A stretch of 44,691 nt of DNA from Thermoplasmata archaeon. Lineage in GTDB: Archaea; Thermoplasmatota; Thermoplasmata; Lutacidiplasmatales; UBA184. Of the stretch, positions 25,779-35,679 are shown one piece after another. The translations under genes were made by a program, and so were the position numbers. Numbering within the stretch: position 1 is the stretch's first letter; each line of letters begins with the position of its first letter. The stretch lies in NCBI GenBank assembly GCA_022749845.1, contig JAKIWX010000004.1, positions 1 to 44,691 of the forward strand. Direction: 5' to 3'. The notes under the pieces were generated by a model. The model saw only the letters and a list, made by a program, of their open reading frames with translations, was not told where the DNA came from and did not search any database.

Positions 25779-26900
25779 ATGCTGCCGAGCTACCCCGAGT
25801 CGACCATGCGGGCGCTGGCTCGCAACATCCTGACGAACACCCTTCGCATGAAGCGGGGCGAGAACCTCTTCATCGATACTTGGAGTGCAACGCTCCCCTG
25901 GGCGCAGTCGTTCGTACTCGAGGCGCGGATCCTCGGGGCCCGACCGATGCTCACGCTCGAGGACGAAGAGACCTACTGGAAAAGCGTCAAGGAGGCGCCT
26001 GCGGCGCACGTCGCCCAGGTCGGGAGCCACGACTGGGCCGCGCTCAAAGCCTCGCATGCATACATGTACTTCTATGGGCCCCTCGACGTCGAGCGGATGG
26101 ACTCGCTCCCCAACTCGGTCAAGAATCGGCTCTACGCAAACGACAACGAGTGGTTCCGCCTCGTCGAGAAACTCGGCATCCGGGTGGCCCGCTGGGACCT
26201 GGGTCGCACGAGCGAGGCCGTGGCCCGCCGGTATGGGATCTCCCTGGCGCAGTGGCGGGGGGAGCTCGTGGAAGCCGGGTCGCTTGACCCACGGCCGTTG
26301 CAGAAGGATGGCCAGCGGATCGCCGAGGCGATGCGGCGAGGTCGCGAGCTGCGCATCACACACCCGAACGGAACGGACCTCACCCTCCGGCTGGCTCGCC
26401 GGACGCCGCGCGTGGACGACGGTGTGATCGACCCGGCCGATGTCCGATCGGGTAACATCTTTTCGGTGATCCCGAGCGGAGTCACCTCCACCTCGGTGGA
26501 CGAGGGCTTCGCGGAAGGGACGGTCGTCTCGAACATGGTCGGGGCGATGTTCGTGCACGGCGAGGAGTTGATGCTCGCCGGTGCCGAGTGGACCTTCCGT
26601 CGGGGTCGCCTCGAAAAGTACACCCACACGAGCGGCGGCGACGCCTTCCGTTCGGCCTTCTCCAAGCTCGGTCCGGGTAAGGACCGGCCCGGGCTCGTTT
26701 CGGTGGGGCTCAACCCGGCCATCCACTCGATTCCCCTGCTCTTCGATCAGGAACGAGGGATCATCTCGGTCACCGTTGGTCGCAACTCCCAGGTTGGGGG
26801 CCGGACGCGCACGCCCCACTTCACCGCCTACTCGTCGATCCGAGGGGGGTCCCTCGCCATCGACGGTCGCCCGTACGTCGAGGCCGGCGAGCTCGTCTAG
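25779..26900 (+). CDS. Aminopeptidase T (M29)-like protein
   Basis: ARNILTNTLRMKRGENLFIDTW...HPNGTDLTLRLARRTPRVDDG...HSIPLLFDQERGIISVTVG; overall M29-like layout. Confidence 0.65.
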   Translation: MLPSYPESTMRALARNILTNTLRMKRGENLFIDTWSATLPWAQSFVLEARILGARPMLTLEDEETYWKSVKEAPAAHVAQVGSHDWAALKASHAYMYFYGPLDVERMDSLPNSVKNRLYANDNEWFRLVEKLGIRVARWDLGRTSEAVARRYGISLAQWRGELVEAGSLDPRPLQKDGQRIAEAMRRGRELRITHPNGTDLTLRLARRTPRVDDGVIDPADVRSGNIFSVIPSGVTSTSVDEGFAEGTVVSNMVGAMFVHGEELMLAGAEWTFRRGRLEKYTHTSGGDAFRSAFSKLGPGKDRPGLVSVGLNPAIHSIPLLFDQERGIISVTVGRNSQVGGRTRTPHFTAYSSIRGGSLAIDGRPYVEAGELV

Positions 26901-26950
26901 GGCCTGCGACCGGGCCGGTCCGACCCGGCCGTCCCGTCCGACGGAGGGAG

Positions 26951-26957
26951 TATAAAG
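26951..26957 (+). promoter_or_regulatory. Candidate TATA box for amt
   Basis: tataaag upstream of ATG 27010. Confidence 0.5.
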
Positions 26958-27009
26958 GGCGAGTTCGCGTCGAATCCGGTCGGAGCTACCGCCCGCAAGG
27001 CAATCTCGA

Positions 27010-28287
27010 ATGGACCCGATCTCCCTCGTGAACAATCTGTGGGTGCTGATCGCCGCCCTTCTCGTGTTCACGATGACGATCGCCGTTGGCTTCCTCGAGG
27101 TAGGGGAGCTCGGCGAGGGGCTCTGGTCGAGCCTCCTCAAGACGATGATCATCACCTCTTCGGGCCTCTTCTTCATGGCGCTCGTCGGGTTCAACACCGC
27201 GTTCGCCCCGACCGTCCTGCACGGGTTCATCGGTAACCCAACCTACAACGGTCTCTTCCTGGGAGGCCTCGACCCCTCGACCTCGCTCGGCGTCTGGTGG
27301 TCGCAGAACCCGGCCCACGCCAACACCGGACTCTACGTCGGGACCTACTTCCTGTTCGAGGTCGCCTTTGCGACCGTCACGCTCGCGCTCGTCGGGGTGG
27401 TGATGCTCCGGAAGGTGAAGCTCATGGCGTTCGCACTGTTCACCATCCCCTACTTCGTCCTCATCTGGAACCTCCCGGCGGCGTGGATCTGGAATCCGCA
27501 GGGGTGGCTCGCCTCGATGGGCATGGTCGATTTCGCCGGAGGTCTCGTCGTCCACGCCGCGGCGGGCGCTGCCGGCCTCGCGTTCCTCGTGCAGATCTGG
27601 CGCGAAGAACGCGCGCGGGGGCTCAAGGAGAGTCCGCAGGCGCAGACGAAGATCGTCCCAACGTGGCTCACCCTGGCTGCGTTGCTCCTCTGGGTGGGCT
27701 GGTTCGGGTTCAATCCGGGGAGCGTCCTGCAACTCAACGCCGAGGTCCCTGTCGTGGTGATGACCACCTTCCTCGCGGCCGCAACGGCGATGTTGTCGAC
27801 GCTGGGCTGCCAGTTCCTGCTTACGCGCACCGACACGGGGCCCCTCTGGGCCGTGAACGGGATCCTGATGGGCCTCATTGTCATCACCCCCCTCGCGGGG
27901 TTCGTGAGCCCGGCGAGTGCGGTCGTCCTCGGACTGATGTGCGGTCCGCTCTTCATCGCGGGAGAACGCTACGTCGCGAAGCTCCAGTGGTGCACCGATC
28001 CCGTGGGGCTGCTTCCAGGCCACTTGCTGGGCGGACTCTTCGGCGTGGGGATGATCGCCTTCTTCACCCAGACCCAATTCGCGACCCTCTCGGGGGCGCC
28101 GTCGAGCCTTCCGAACGGGCTCCTGTACGGCGGGGGCATGCCGGCGATTCACCAGCTAGGGATCGAGCTGTTCGGCATCGTGGCGGTCATGGCGACGGTG
28201 TTCGCGCTGTCGTTCCTCTCCGTGTGGGTCATCTCGAAAGGAATGCGCGGCATCACCCAGGTCGAGCCCGATCGCGCGTCCACGTAA
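27010..28287 (+). CDS. amt: Ammonium transporter (Amt/Mep/Rh family)
   Basis: MVDFAGGLVVHAAAGAAGLA and DPVGLLPGHLLGGLFGVG supply the twin His; GWFGFNPGSVLQLNAE. Confidence 0.9.
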   Translation: MDPISLVNNLWVLIAALLVFTMTIAVGFLEVGELGEGLWSSLLKTMIITSSGLFFMALVGFNTAFAPTVLHGFIGNPTYNGLFLGGLDPSTSLGVWWSQNPAHANTGLYVGTYFLFEVAFATVTLALVGVVMLRKVKLMAFALFTIPYFVLIWNLPAAWIWNPQGWLASMGMVDFAGGLVVHAAAGAAGLAFLVQIWREERARGLKESPQAQTKIVPTWLTLAALLLWVGWFGFNPGSVLQLNAEVPVVVMTTFLAAATAMLSTLGCQFLLTRTDTGPLWAVNGILMGLIVITPLAGFVSPASAVVLGLMCGPLFIAGERYVAKLQWCTDPVGLLPGHLLGGLFGVGMIAFFTQTQFATLSGAPSSLPNGLLYGGGMPAIHQLGIELFGIVAVMATVFALSFLSVWVISKGMRGITQVEPDRAST

Positions 28288-28316
28288 ACACGGCCGGTCC
28301 GGCCTCCTGCAACCTA

Positions 28317-29129
28317 CTAAAGACGTAGTAACTTCCTTCTCAGCTGGAGCACCCACACTCGCGCAGCCGTTCCGACGGCCGGGAAGATGGCGAGGACCCA
28401 GAGGAGCCAGACCCAGTAGTTGATGTGCGTGAAGAAGTCGAGCGTGGAACCGCTCGCGCAGCTCGGGCCGGAGTGGAGGGCGACGGTGCACGCCACTGGG
28501 ACGGGGGCATGCCACACGAACGGGAGAAGCCAGAGCGCGCTCACCCCGAGCGCGAGCACTAGGTTCCGGAGGTCCCGACGCCAAAGATAGTATCCGGCTA
28601 CAAGGAGATTCGCGAACTGCTTCGTTCCGAGAGCGAGCCACTCCGCGAATCGCCCGGGTACTCCCGAGAGCGAAACGAACGCGAGAGTGAGGAGGAGGAG
28701 GCTCGGGAAATCGTTGTACCCGTTCGCAGCAAGGAGCGCCGGATACGGGCTGCCCAACACTAGCAGCGCCCACGGCCGGGCCCGAACGAGGTAGAGAATC
28801 GCGCCCCAGCAGAGTGTCGTCGTCGCGGTGTACGCGACCCACGGGATGGCCAGGAAAGGGAGGAGAGGAAGGTAGACGAAGTAAGAGTGGGAGGTGTACG
28901 GCGCGCAGGCGACGAGGACCGAACTCGTGGGGCCCGAGCACTGGGTGTAGGTGAACACGAGGAGGGTCGTGTAAGGATTCTTCCCAGCTAGGATGAGTCC
29001 GGCGTACCGTGGGGTGGTGAACGGCTCGTCGGTGGACCCGCCGAAGAGACCGGTGGTGAGGACAAGACCGGCCAGCGCGAACGAGAAGAGCAGCAGCCAT
29101 CGCAGGTTCCTCCATTCGAGCCCTCCCAA
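28317..29129 (-). CDS. Polytopic membrane protein (DUF2029/GT87-like)
   Basis: Multiple hydrophobic spans; GKNPYTTLLVFTYT, YVYLPLLPFLAIPWVAY; the frame stays open upstream to ~29345 with two more TM-like segments. Confidence 0.6.
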   Translation of the reverse strand: MGGLEWRNLRWLLLFSFALAGLVLTTGLFGGSTDEPFTTPRYAGLILAGKNPYTTLLVFTYTQCSGPTSSVLVACAPYTSHSYFVYLPLLPFLAIPWVAYTATTTLCWGAILYLVRARPWALLVLGSPYPALLAANGYNDFPSLLLLTLAFVSLSGVPGRFAEWLALGTKQFANLLVAGYYLWRRDLRNLVLALGVSALWLLPFVWHAPVPVACTVALHSGPSCASGSTLDFFTHINYWVWLLWVLAIFPAVGTAARVWVLQLRRKLLRL

Positions 29130-29453
29130 CCGACGAGCGAGGTACGGGTAGGAGACCGCACCGCCGGCTACGAGGAGCGAGGCGACGACGAGGTACCTGC
29201 TGCCCGTGATCCAATCGAGGGGCGCGTACAGGATCGCCGGCAGGAATCCGACGCCCAGCAGAGCGAGGAGGAGACCGAACCGGCGCGTCCGATCCGCAGG
29301 ATTGGATGCCGTAACCGAACCGGCACGGCTCTGTACGGATAAGCGCTGGGAGAATCCTCAGGTCCGGCCGCTCCCGCCGTAAGGAGCCGGCACCCCCGAC
29401 GGGGAATCACGACAGCAACGGTATAGCCTCGGCCGTTTGGACGCTCGGAGAGC

Positions 29454-30593
29454 ATGGTCGTCACGGTCGCCGTGCCCACAGAGACGTCTACCGGGGAGCG
29501 CCGAGTGGCGAGCGTCCCCGACGTCGTCGCGAAGCTGACGAAGGCCGGGATCGGTGTCCGGGTGCAGTCGGGAGCCGGCGAGCGGGCCTACCTCACGGAT
29601 GCGTCCTTCCAGGCCGCGGGGGCGGTTCTCGTCGAGGGGACCTCCGGTCTCTATTCCGGTGCTCAGGTTGTGCTCAGAGTCAACCCTCCGAGCCCGGAGG
29701 AGGTTCAGTTGATGGACCCCGAGACGATCGTCGTGGGGTTCCTCGGGCCCGGCAAGAACCTCCCCACGGTTAGGGCGATGCTTGATCGCAAGCTCACGGC
29801 CTTCGCCCTGGAGCTCGTGCCGCGGATCACCCGGGCCCAAGGGATGGACGCCCTGTCCTCGCAGGCCACGGTGGCGGGGTACGCCTCGACGCTCCTGGCG
29901 GCCAGCGAATCTGCCAAGTTCTTTCCCATGCTCACGACCGCGGCGGGAACCATTCGACCCTCTCGGGTCCTCATCCTGGGCGCCGGGGTTGCCGGCCTCA
30001 CGGCGATCGCGACCGCCCGTAGGCTGGGCGCGACGGTCGAAGCGTACGACGTCCGGCGGGCGGCCGGGGAACAAGTCCGAAGCTTGGGAGCGAAGTTCCT
30101 CGAGCTCGCCATTAACGCCGAAGGGACCGGAGGGTACGCTCGCGAGCTCACCCCCGAGGAGAAAGCGCAGGAGAGCGTCATGGTCTCGAAGGCCGTGGCG
30201 GAGGCGGACGTCGTGATCACGACGGCCAACGTGCCGGGACGGAGAGCGCCCCGGCTCGTCACGAAGGAGACGGTTGCCACCATGCGCCCGGGGGCGGTGA
30301 TCGTGGATCTCGCCGCCGAGAGCGGTGGGAACTGCGAACTCACCCGTGCCGGCGAGACGATCATTGACCACGGGGTGAAGATCGTGGGTCCGCTCAACCT
30401 GCCCAGCCGCGTTCCGACGCACGCGAGCCAAATGTATGCGAAGAACCTCCAGTCATTCCTGGAACTGCTCATCAGCCGGGACGGAGCCCTCGTCACAGAC
30501 TACACCGACGAGATCCTGGCGGCGAGCTGCCTCGTGAGGAACGGGGAAGTGCGGCACCAAGGCACGCGCGAAGCGCTGGATGCTCGGGCATGA
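29454..30593 (+). CDS. pntA: Proton-translocating NAD(P) transhydrogenase, alpha subunit part 1
   Basis: MVVTVAVPTETSTGERRVASVPDVVAKLTKAGIGVRVQSGAGERAYLTDASF..., Rossmann VLILGAGVAGLTAIATARRLGATVEAYDVR. Confidence 0.92.
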   Translation: MVVTVAVPTETSTGERRVASVPDVVAKLTKAGIGVRVQSGAGERAYLTDASFQAAGAVLVEGTSGLYSGAQVVLRVNPPSPEEVQLMDPETIVVGFLGPGKNLPTVRAMLDRKLTAFALELVPRITRAQGMDALSSQATVAGYASTLLAASESAKFFPMLTTAAGTIRPSRVLILGAGVAGLTAIATARRLGATVEAYDVRRAAGEQVRSLGAKFLELAINAEGTGGYARELTPEEKAQESVMVSKAVAEADVVITTANVPGRRAPRLVTKETVATMRPGAVIVDLAAESGGNCELTRAGETIIDHGVKIVGPLNLPSRVPTHASQMYAKNLQSFLELLISRDGALVTDYTDEILAASCLVRNGEVRHQGTREALDARA

Positions 30594-30892
30594 TCAGCGA
30601 ACTCTGGACAGCCGTGTTCATCGCCATGCTCGCCGCGTTCACCGGCTACGAGGTGATCAGCCGGGTCCCGGTCATCCTTCATACGCCGCTCATGAGCGGC
30701 TCGAACTTCGTCCACGGCGTCGTCCTCGTCGGGGCCCTCGTGGCCCTCGGGTTCGCTTCCAACTGGCCCGAGAGGGCCCTCGGTTTCGTCGCGGTCGTCC
30801 TCGCCGCGGCCAACGTCACCGGCGGCTACGTGGTGACCGAGCGTATCCTCCAGATGTTCGACCGCTCCGGCAAGAAGCCGAAGGGGGGTTGA
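30590..30892 (+). CDS. NAD(P) transhydrogenase alpha subunit part 2 (TM)
   Basis: FIAMLAAFTGYEVISRVPVILHTPLMSGSNFVHGVVLVGALV; ATGA overlap with the upstream gene. Confidence 0.9.
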   Translation: MISELWTAVFIAMLAAFTGYEVISRVPVILHTPLMSGSNFVHGVVLVGALVALGFASNWPERALGFVAVVLAAANVTGGYVVTERILQMFDRSGKKPKGG

Positions 30893-32287
30893 ATGGTCGA
30901 TGTCAACGACGCCATCGAGGCGGTCTACGTCGTCACCGCAGCGTTCTTCATCCTGGGACTCCACCGGATGAGCCACCCCACGACCGCGAGGAGCGGGATC
31001 GTGTGGGCCGGCTGCGCAATGTTCGCGGCAGTGGCCATCACCTTCCTCACCCCGGAACTGTTCGCGAACGGTTTCACGAACCTTGGCCTCATGGGCCTCG
31101 GAATCGCGCTGGGCGGGGGCCTCGGGTACCTCGCAGCGGTCCGGGTTGCGATGACCGACATGCCCCAGATGGTCGCCATCTACAACGGGATGGGCGGTGG
31201 CGCGGCGGCCGCGATCGCAGCGATTGCGCTGCTCGCCGGCGTTGGCACCGGTGAGGCATCGCTCGCCGTAACGGGTGGGCTCATCGGGGCGGTCTCTTTC
31301 GCCGGGAGCCTCATCGCGTTTCTGAAGCTCCAGGGCTGGATGCGCCAGAAGCCGATCACGTATCCTGGTCAGCAGCCGACCAACCTGTTGGTGCTCGCGC
31401 TCGCCCTTGCCTTCGGCGTGCTTCTCCTCTGGCGTCCCCTCGCGCTGCCGTTCCCCGGAGGAAGCTACCTCCCCGCGTTTTTCCTCTTCGCGCTCGGGTT
31501 CGGGTTTCTCATGACCCTCCCGATCGGGGGGGCCGACATGCCGGTGGTCATCTCGATGTACAACGCGCTCACGGGGCTCGCGGTGGGCCTCGACGGCTTC
31601 GCGCTGACGAACTACGCGATGGTCGTGGGGGGAGTGATCGTGGGTGCGGCCGGCACGCTGCTCACGGTCGTGATGGCGCGGGCCATGAATCGCTCGATCT
31701 CGAACGTCCTGTTCGGAGCCTTCGGCGCTACCGAAGAGGCGTCCGGGGCGGTTCAGGGTACGATGAAGTCGATTGACGCCGAGGACGCGGCGGTCCTCCT
31801 CGCCTACGCCAACAAGGTCGTGATCGCCCCCGGGTACGGGATGGCAGTCGCTCAGGCGCAACACAAGGTGAAGGAACTGATGGACCAACTCGAGGCGAAA
31901 GGGGTCCAAGTGAAGTTCGCGATCCACCCGGTCGCCGGGCGGATGCCCGGTCACATGAACGTCTTACTCGCGGAGGCGGGTGTGCCGTACGACCACCTCA
32001 ACGATCGGGACGAGATCAACCCAGAGTTTGCCAGCTCGGACGTCGTGGTCGTCATCGGGGCGAACGATGTCGTCAATCCCGCGGCCCGACGCCAGGGGAG
32101 CCCCCTCTACGGCATGCCTATCCTCGACGTGGATGCCGCAAAGAATGTGCTCGTCCTTAAGCGGGGGCAAGGACGCGGGTTCGCGGGAGTCGAGAACGAC
32201 CTGTTCTACAACGAGAACGCGCGCATGGTTTACGGCGATGCCCAGGAGACCGTAGGAAAGATAGTCCAGGCCCTCAAGAAGCTCTAA
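30893..32287 (+). CDS. pntB: NAD(P) transhydrogenase beta subunit
   Basis: ADMPVVISMYNALTGLAVGLDGF...VIAPGYGMAVAQAQHKVKELMDQLEAKGVQVKFAIHPVAGRMPGHMNVLLAEA. Confidence 0.93.
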   Translation: MVDVNDAIEAVYVVTAAFFILGLHRMSHPTTARSGIVWAGCAMFAAVAITFLTPELFANGFTNLGLMGLGIALGGGLGYLAAVRVAMTDMPQMVAIYNGMGGGAAAAIAAIALLAGVGTGEASLAVTGGLIGAVSFAGSLIAFLKLQGWMRQKPITYPGQQPTNLLVLALALAFGVLLLWRPLALPFPGGSYLPAFFLFALGFGFLMTLPIGGADMPVVISMYNALTGLAVGLDGFALTNYAMVVGGVIVGAAGTLLTVVMARAMNRSISNVLFGAFGATEEASGAVQGTMKSIDAEDAAVLLAYANKVVIAPGYGMAVAQAQHKVKELMDQLEAKGVQVKFAIHPVAGRMPGHMNVLLAEAGVPYDHLNDRDEINPEFASSDVVVVIGANDVVNPAARRQGSPLYGMPILDVDAAKNVLVLKRGQGRGFAGVENDLFYNENARMVYGDAQETVGKIVQALKKL

Positions 32288-32347
32288 GCAGGGACCGGGT
32301 TAGCGAGCTACCCTCTCGGGCTCCGTCGCACCGCTCGATCCAAGACC

Positions 32348-33298
32348 ATGCTCGCGAGGCCGATAGGGGAGGCTCCGAGCACGATGATCCGCATGGACAG
32401 CTGCCCCGTGTGTGGGTCCTCGGCGCGGAGTACGGTTTGCTACTGCCCCGATCCGAGGAATCCCCAGACGAGGCGCTTCACTCTTGTGCGCTGCGAAGCC
32501 TGTGGGGTCGGTTACCTTGCCGAAGTTCCTCCCCCCCGCGAGCTCCGTGGGTACTATCCGGTCGACTACCGCGCTTACTCTGCCGGTTCGAGCCTCTCCT
32601 CGAAGGTGCTTACCCGCCTCATCGGGTTGTCCCAAGGACGGGAGTTCGGTTCGACGCTCGGGTTACCCCTGTTGGACCCGGTCCGGGAGAAAACAGAGTT
32701 CCTCGACGTAGGCATCGGCGGTGGCGCGCTCGCGATGAAGATGCGAGGCCGGGGCTGGAGGGTGTTCGGGCTCGATTTCACTCCCTCGCTCACCGCGCCG
32801 GCCGCGAAAGATGAGATTAGGTTCGTCGTGGGGAACGCCGCTCGTACCCCGTTTCGGGACGGTTCCTTCGATCTGATACTCGCGAGCCATGTACTTGAGC
32901 ACCTGCACGATCCGATCGCCGCCCTGAGGGAGTACGACCGCCTGCTCCGACCCGGGGGTAGGCTTGTGGTCGGGGTTCCCAACTTCGACTCGTACCCCTC
33001 TCGGGCCTTCGGCCGCGCTACGTACGCCTTTCTGGATGTCCCGCGACACCTCGTGTTCTTCAACCTCCCCGGCCTGCGCCGCGCGATCGGGAACGCCGGG
33101 CTCGGGGTGGACGGGATGCGTGCGGTCCCGTTCCCTGCGTTGCTGCCAACAGTCCTTCTCAAGCTGGGCGTTCGCCCGGAGCTCCTGGATCACGGTGCCC
33201 TGAGAGCGGCTGTAAGCTCGTTATCGCTCCCACTTGATCTCCTCACCCAGCGCGGAGATCAGGGATGCAACCTGGTCGCGATCGCGACGAAGCTCTGA
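32348..33298 (+). CDS. Class I SAM methyltransferase with N-terminal Zn-binding motif
   Basis: CPVCGSS..CEACGVGY; LDVGIGGGALAMKMRGRGWRVFGLDF; LILASHVLEHLHDP; start could be the later ATG near 32384. Confidence 0.82.
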   Translation: MLARPIGEAPSTMIRMDSCPVCGSSARSTVCYCPDPRNPQTRRFTLVRCEACGVGYLAEVPPPRELRGYYPVDYRAYSAGSSLSSKVLTRLIGLSQGREFGSTLGLPLLDPVREKTEFLDVGIGGGALAMKMRGRGWRVFGLDFTPSLTAPAAKDEIRFVVGNAARTPFRDGSFDLILASHVLEHLHDPIAALREYDRLLRPGGRLVVGVPNFDSYPSRAFGRATYAFLDVPRHLVFFNLPGLRRAIGNAGLGVDGMRAVPFPALLPTVLLKLGVRPELLDHGALRAAVSSLSLPLDLLTQRGDQGCNLVAIATKL

Positions 33299-33415
33299 GC
33301 GGACCGTCCCGACCTGTGTACTAGGGGAGGCGACGGACACCATCGCGTTGGAGTACCGGCGGAACGATCCGATTCGACGCAACCGCGGGACGCCCGAGGG
33401 CAGACGGAGGTCGGC

Positions 33416-34294
33416 CTACCGAGGAGATTCCCCGAACGGCTGGGGGTAGCTACCGGGCCAGAAGGAAGCAAGAAAGCCATGGAACGCGAATCGAATGCTC
33501 TGCCTGCGCGAGGTGCCTCCCAGGAGATTCATCATGACCAAGTAGCTCGCAACCAGAAGCGCCTTTGCTGTCCCGTAGCGCCGGAAAACGCGAATCCCGT
33601 TCCGACATACGAAGTAGAGTCGTGGCGGGTCCAGGTAGTGGAATGTCTGGGCACCGCGCAGGGTCTCCCTTCCCTCCTGGTGGTCGATGAACGCGTGACG
33701 AAGGATGTAGATCGGAAAGCCTAGCCGCCGAGACCGATGACAGAAGTCGACATCGACGTAGTAGAGAAACAGCTCCTCGTCGAACGGGACCCGCTCGAGT
33801 AGTCTTCGGCTGACGATGCTGCCGCTGGTGATGACGCTCTTGGCCAGCGCGGGACCTCGCGAATGGTTGTACGGCCGAGTCCGGTTGAACCGATGCTCGA
33901 GATAGTTGAACGCGATGATACCCGCCTCGGCGACGCGCGGGATCTGCTCGAGCTCTCCGGCCAGAGTCGAGAAGGCCCCCTCGGAGAACATGGTGTCCTG
34001 ATCGAGGGTCAGTATCCATCGAGTGGAGGTGTTGCGGAGGCAGGCGGCAACTCCCTCGTTAAGCGCCCGGCCGATCCCGAAATTCGCACGTAGGGCGAGC
34101 AGCAGATGTGCCGGTGCTTCTTGGGGTTGGGACTCGATGATTTTCCTAATATAGTCGACGTTCGCACTCCCGTTGTCGACCACGACGTGAAGATCTACCT
34201 TGCCCCGGAGCTGTTCGAGCTGGGTTCTGAGTCTCCCGTCATCGAGGCTAGGATTGAAAGTTACGGTGACGGCGCACAGGCCCTCGAGGTGCAT
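33416..34294 (-). CDS. Family 2 glycosyltransferase (rhamnosyltransferase-like)
   Basis: CAVTVTFNPSLDDGRL..VVDNGSANV..ANFGIGRALNEGVAACLR..ILTLDQDTMFSEG. Confidence 0.85.
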   Translation of the reverse strand: MHLEGLCAVTVTFNPSLDDGRLRTQLEQLRGKVDLHVVVDNGSANVDYIRKIIESQPQEAPAHLLLALRANFGIGRALNEGVAACLRNTSTRWILTLDQDTMFSEGAFSTLAGELEQIPRVAEAGIIAFNYLEHRFNRTRPYNHSRGPALAKSVITSGSIVSRRLLERVPFDEELFLYYVDVDFCHRSRRLGFPIYILRHAFIDHQEGRETLRGAQTFHYLDPPRLYFVCRNGIRVFRRYGTAKALLVASYLVMMNLLGGTSRRQSIRFAFHGFLASFWPGSYPQPFGESPR

Positions 34295-34551
34295 GGGGGA
34301 GAGCAAAGAAGATGAGGGGTTTGAGGTCGACGCAGGCCCGTGGGTACCCATTCGACCCGAGCCCGTTTGAATGATAGCGAGCCCCCGGCGTATCCCTCCA
34401 ATGAACCGGTGGACTGGGAGAGGCGCCCCAGGTTCATTGTCCCGTCAACCCGCGTCCTGGTACCGATCCGGCGCGGGCCCATTGCGCCGCGCCTACCTCG
34501 CGGTACGATGCTTGTGGGACAGCCCCCCCAGACTACCGGGGAGATAGTTCC

Positions 34552-35679
34552 GTGAAGGTCATCGCGTTCTATTTACCGCAGTTCCACGAGATCCCCGAGA
34601 ACGACCGGTGGTGGGGACAAGGCTTCACCGAGTGGACCAATACGCGGCGGTCCAAGCCCCTCTTTCCCGGGCACTATCAACCCCGCGAGCCTCTGGGAGA
34701 CAACTACTACTCGCTGCTGGACCCGAACACCCAGGAGTGGCAGGCGCGGCTCGCGGCCGAGTACGGGGTGGATGCGTTCTGCTACTACCATTACTGGTTC
34801 AACGGCGAGCGGCTCCTGGAGCGTCCGTTCGAGACCATGCTCGAATCTGGCAGGCCCGACTTTCCCTTCTGCCTGAGCTGGGCAAATGAACCTTGGTCTC
34901 GGGCTTGGAACGGTCGACGGCGCGACATCATCGCGCCTCAGTCGTACGGTGGAGAAGCGGAGTGGGACCGTCATTTCGAGTACCTCGCTCGAGCGTTCCG
35001 CGACCCACGGTATGTCCGTGTAGAGGGGAAACCCCTGTTCATCATCTATCGGCCCTCCCATTTCCGACAATGCGCGGAGATGGTCGAACATTGGCGCAGG
35101 TTGGCGTCGAAGGACGGGTTCGAGGGCCTCTACCTCCTTCATGTCCTGAACACCTTTGAGCGCCGGGTCGTGAACGGCTTCGACGGCGTCATCGAGCTCG
35201 AACCGACGTACACCATCTCGCACGGCATGCCGATCGGCTGGAAGGTGCGACGCTACGCCCGTGCGATTGCCCGGGTCCTAACCCAGCGATCACCGCGGCT
35301 CGAGCGCCGGTTCCTGGACCGTGTGGATTACGATCAGGTGTGGCAGCGGATTCTCGCGCGGGATCCGACCCGGAACCGGGTACGGACCTACCTCGGAGCC
35401 TTTCCGGATTGGGACAACTCGCCCCGGCGCCAAGATCGGGGGACCGTCTTCGAGAATTCTAGTCCTTCCAGCTTCCAGAACTATGTGCGGTCCCAGCTGA
35501 AGCGAAGCGACAACGGCCGGGAGGATGACCTCCTCTTCGTCAACGCGTGGAACGAATGGGCCGAGGGCGCCTATCTCGAACCCGACAAGAAGCACGCTTA
35601 CGGCTACCTCGAAGCTCTACGTCTCGCGAGGGGCGCACCACCGGCCGTTTCAGCACAGAGTTCTACTCCTCCCGGATGA
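34552..35679 (+). CDS. WbsX-like glycan biosynthesis protein (GH99-like domain)
   Basis: MKVIAFYLPQFHEIPENDRWWGQGFTEWTNTRRSKPLFPGHYQPREPLGDNYYSLLDP..FVNAWNEWAEGAYLEPDKKHAYGYLEAL. Confidence 0.9.
   Translation: MKVIAFYLPQFHEIPENDRWWGQGFTEWTNTRRSKPLFPGHYQPREPLGDNYYSLLDPNTQEWQARLAAEYGVDAFCYYHYWFNGERLLERPFETMLESGRPDFPFCLSWANEPWSRAWNGRRRDIIAPQSYGGEAEWDRHFEYLARAFRDPRYVRVEGKPLFIIYRPSHFRQCAEMVEHWRRLASKDGFEGLYLLHVLNTFERRVVNGFDGVIELEPTYTISHGMPIGWKVRRYARAIARVLTQRSPRLERRFLDRVDYDQVWQRILARDPTRNRVRTYLGAFPDWDNSPRRQDRGTVFENSSPSSFQNYVRSQLKRSDNGREDDLLFVNAWNEWAEGAYLEPDKKHAYGYLEALRLARGAPPAVSAQSSTPPG

Noticed and set aside
25767-28152. Long minus-strand ORFs (25767-27230, 26986-28152) opposite the aminopeptidase and amt
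   Set aside because: Antisense shadows; plus-strand frames give clear families.
30500-31954. 484-aa minus-strand ORF opposite pntA2/pntB
   Set aside because: Charged low-complexity translation opposite a highly conserved operon.
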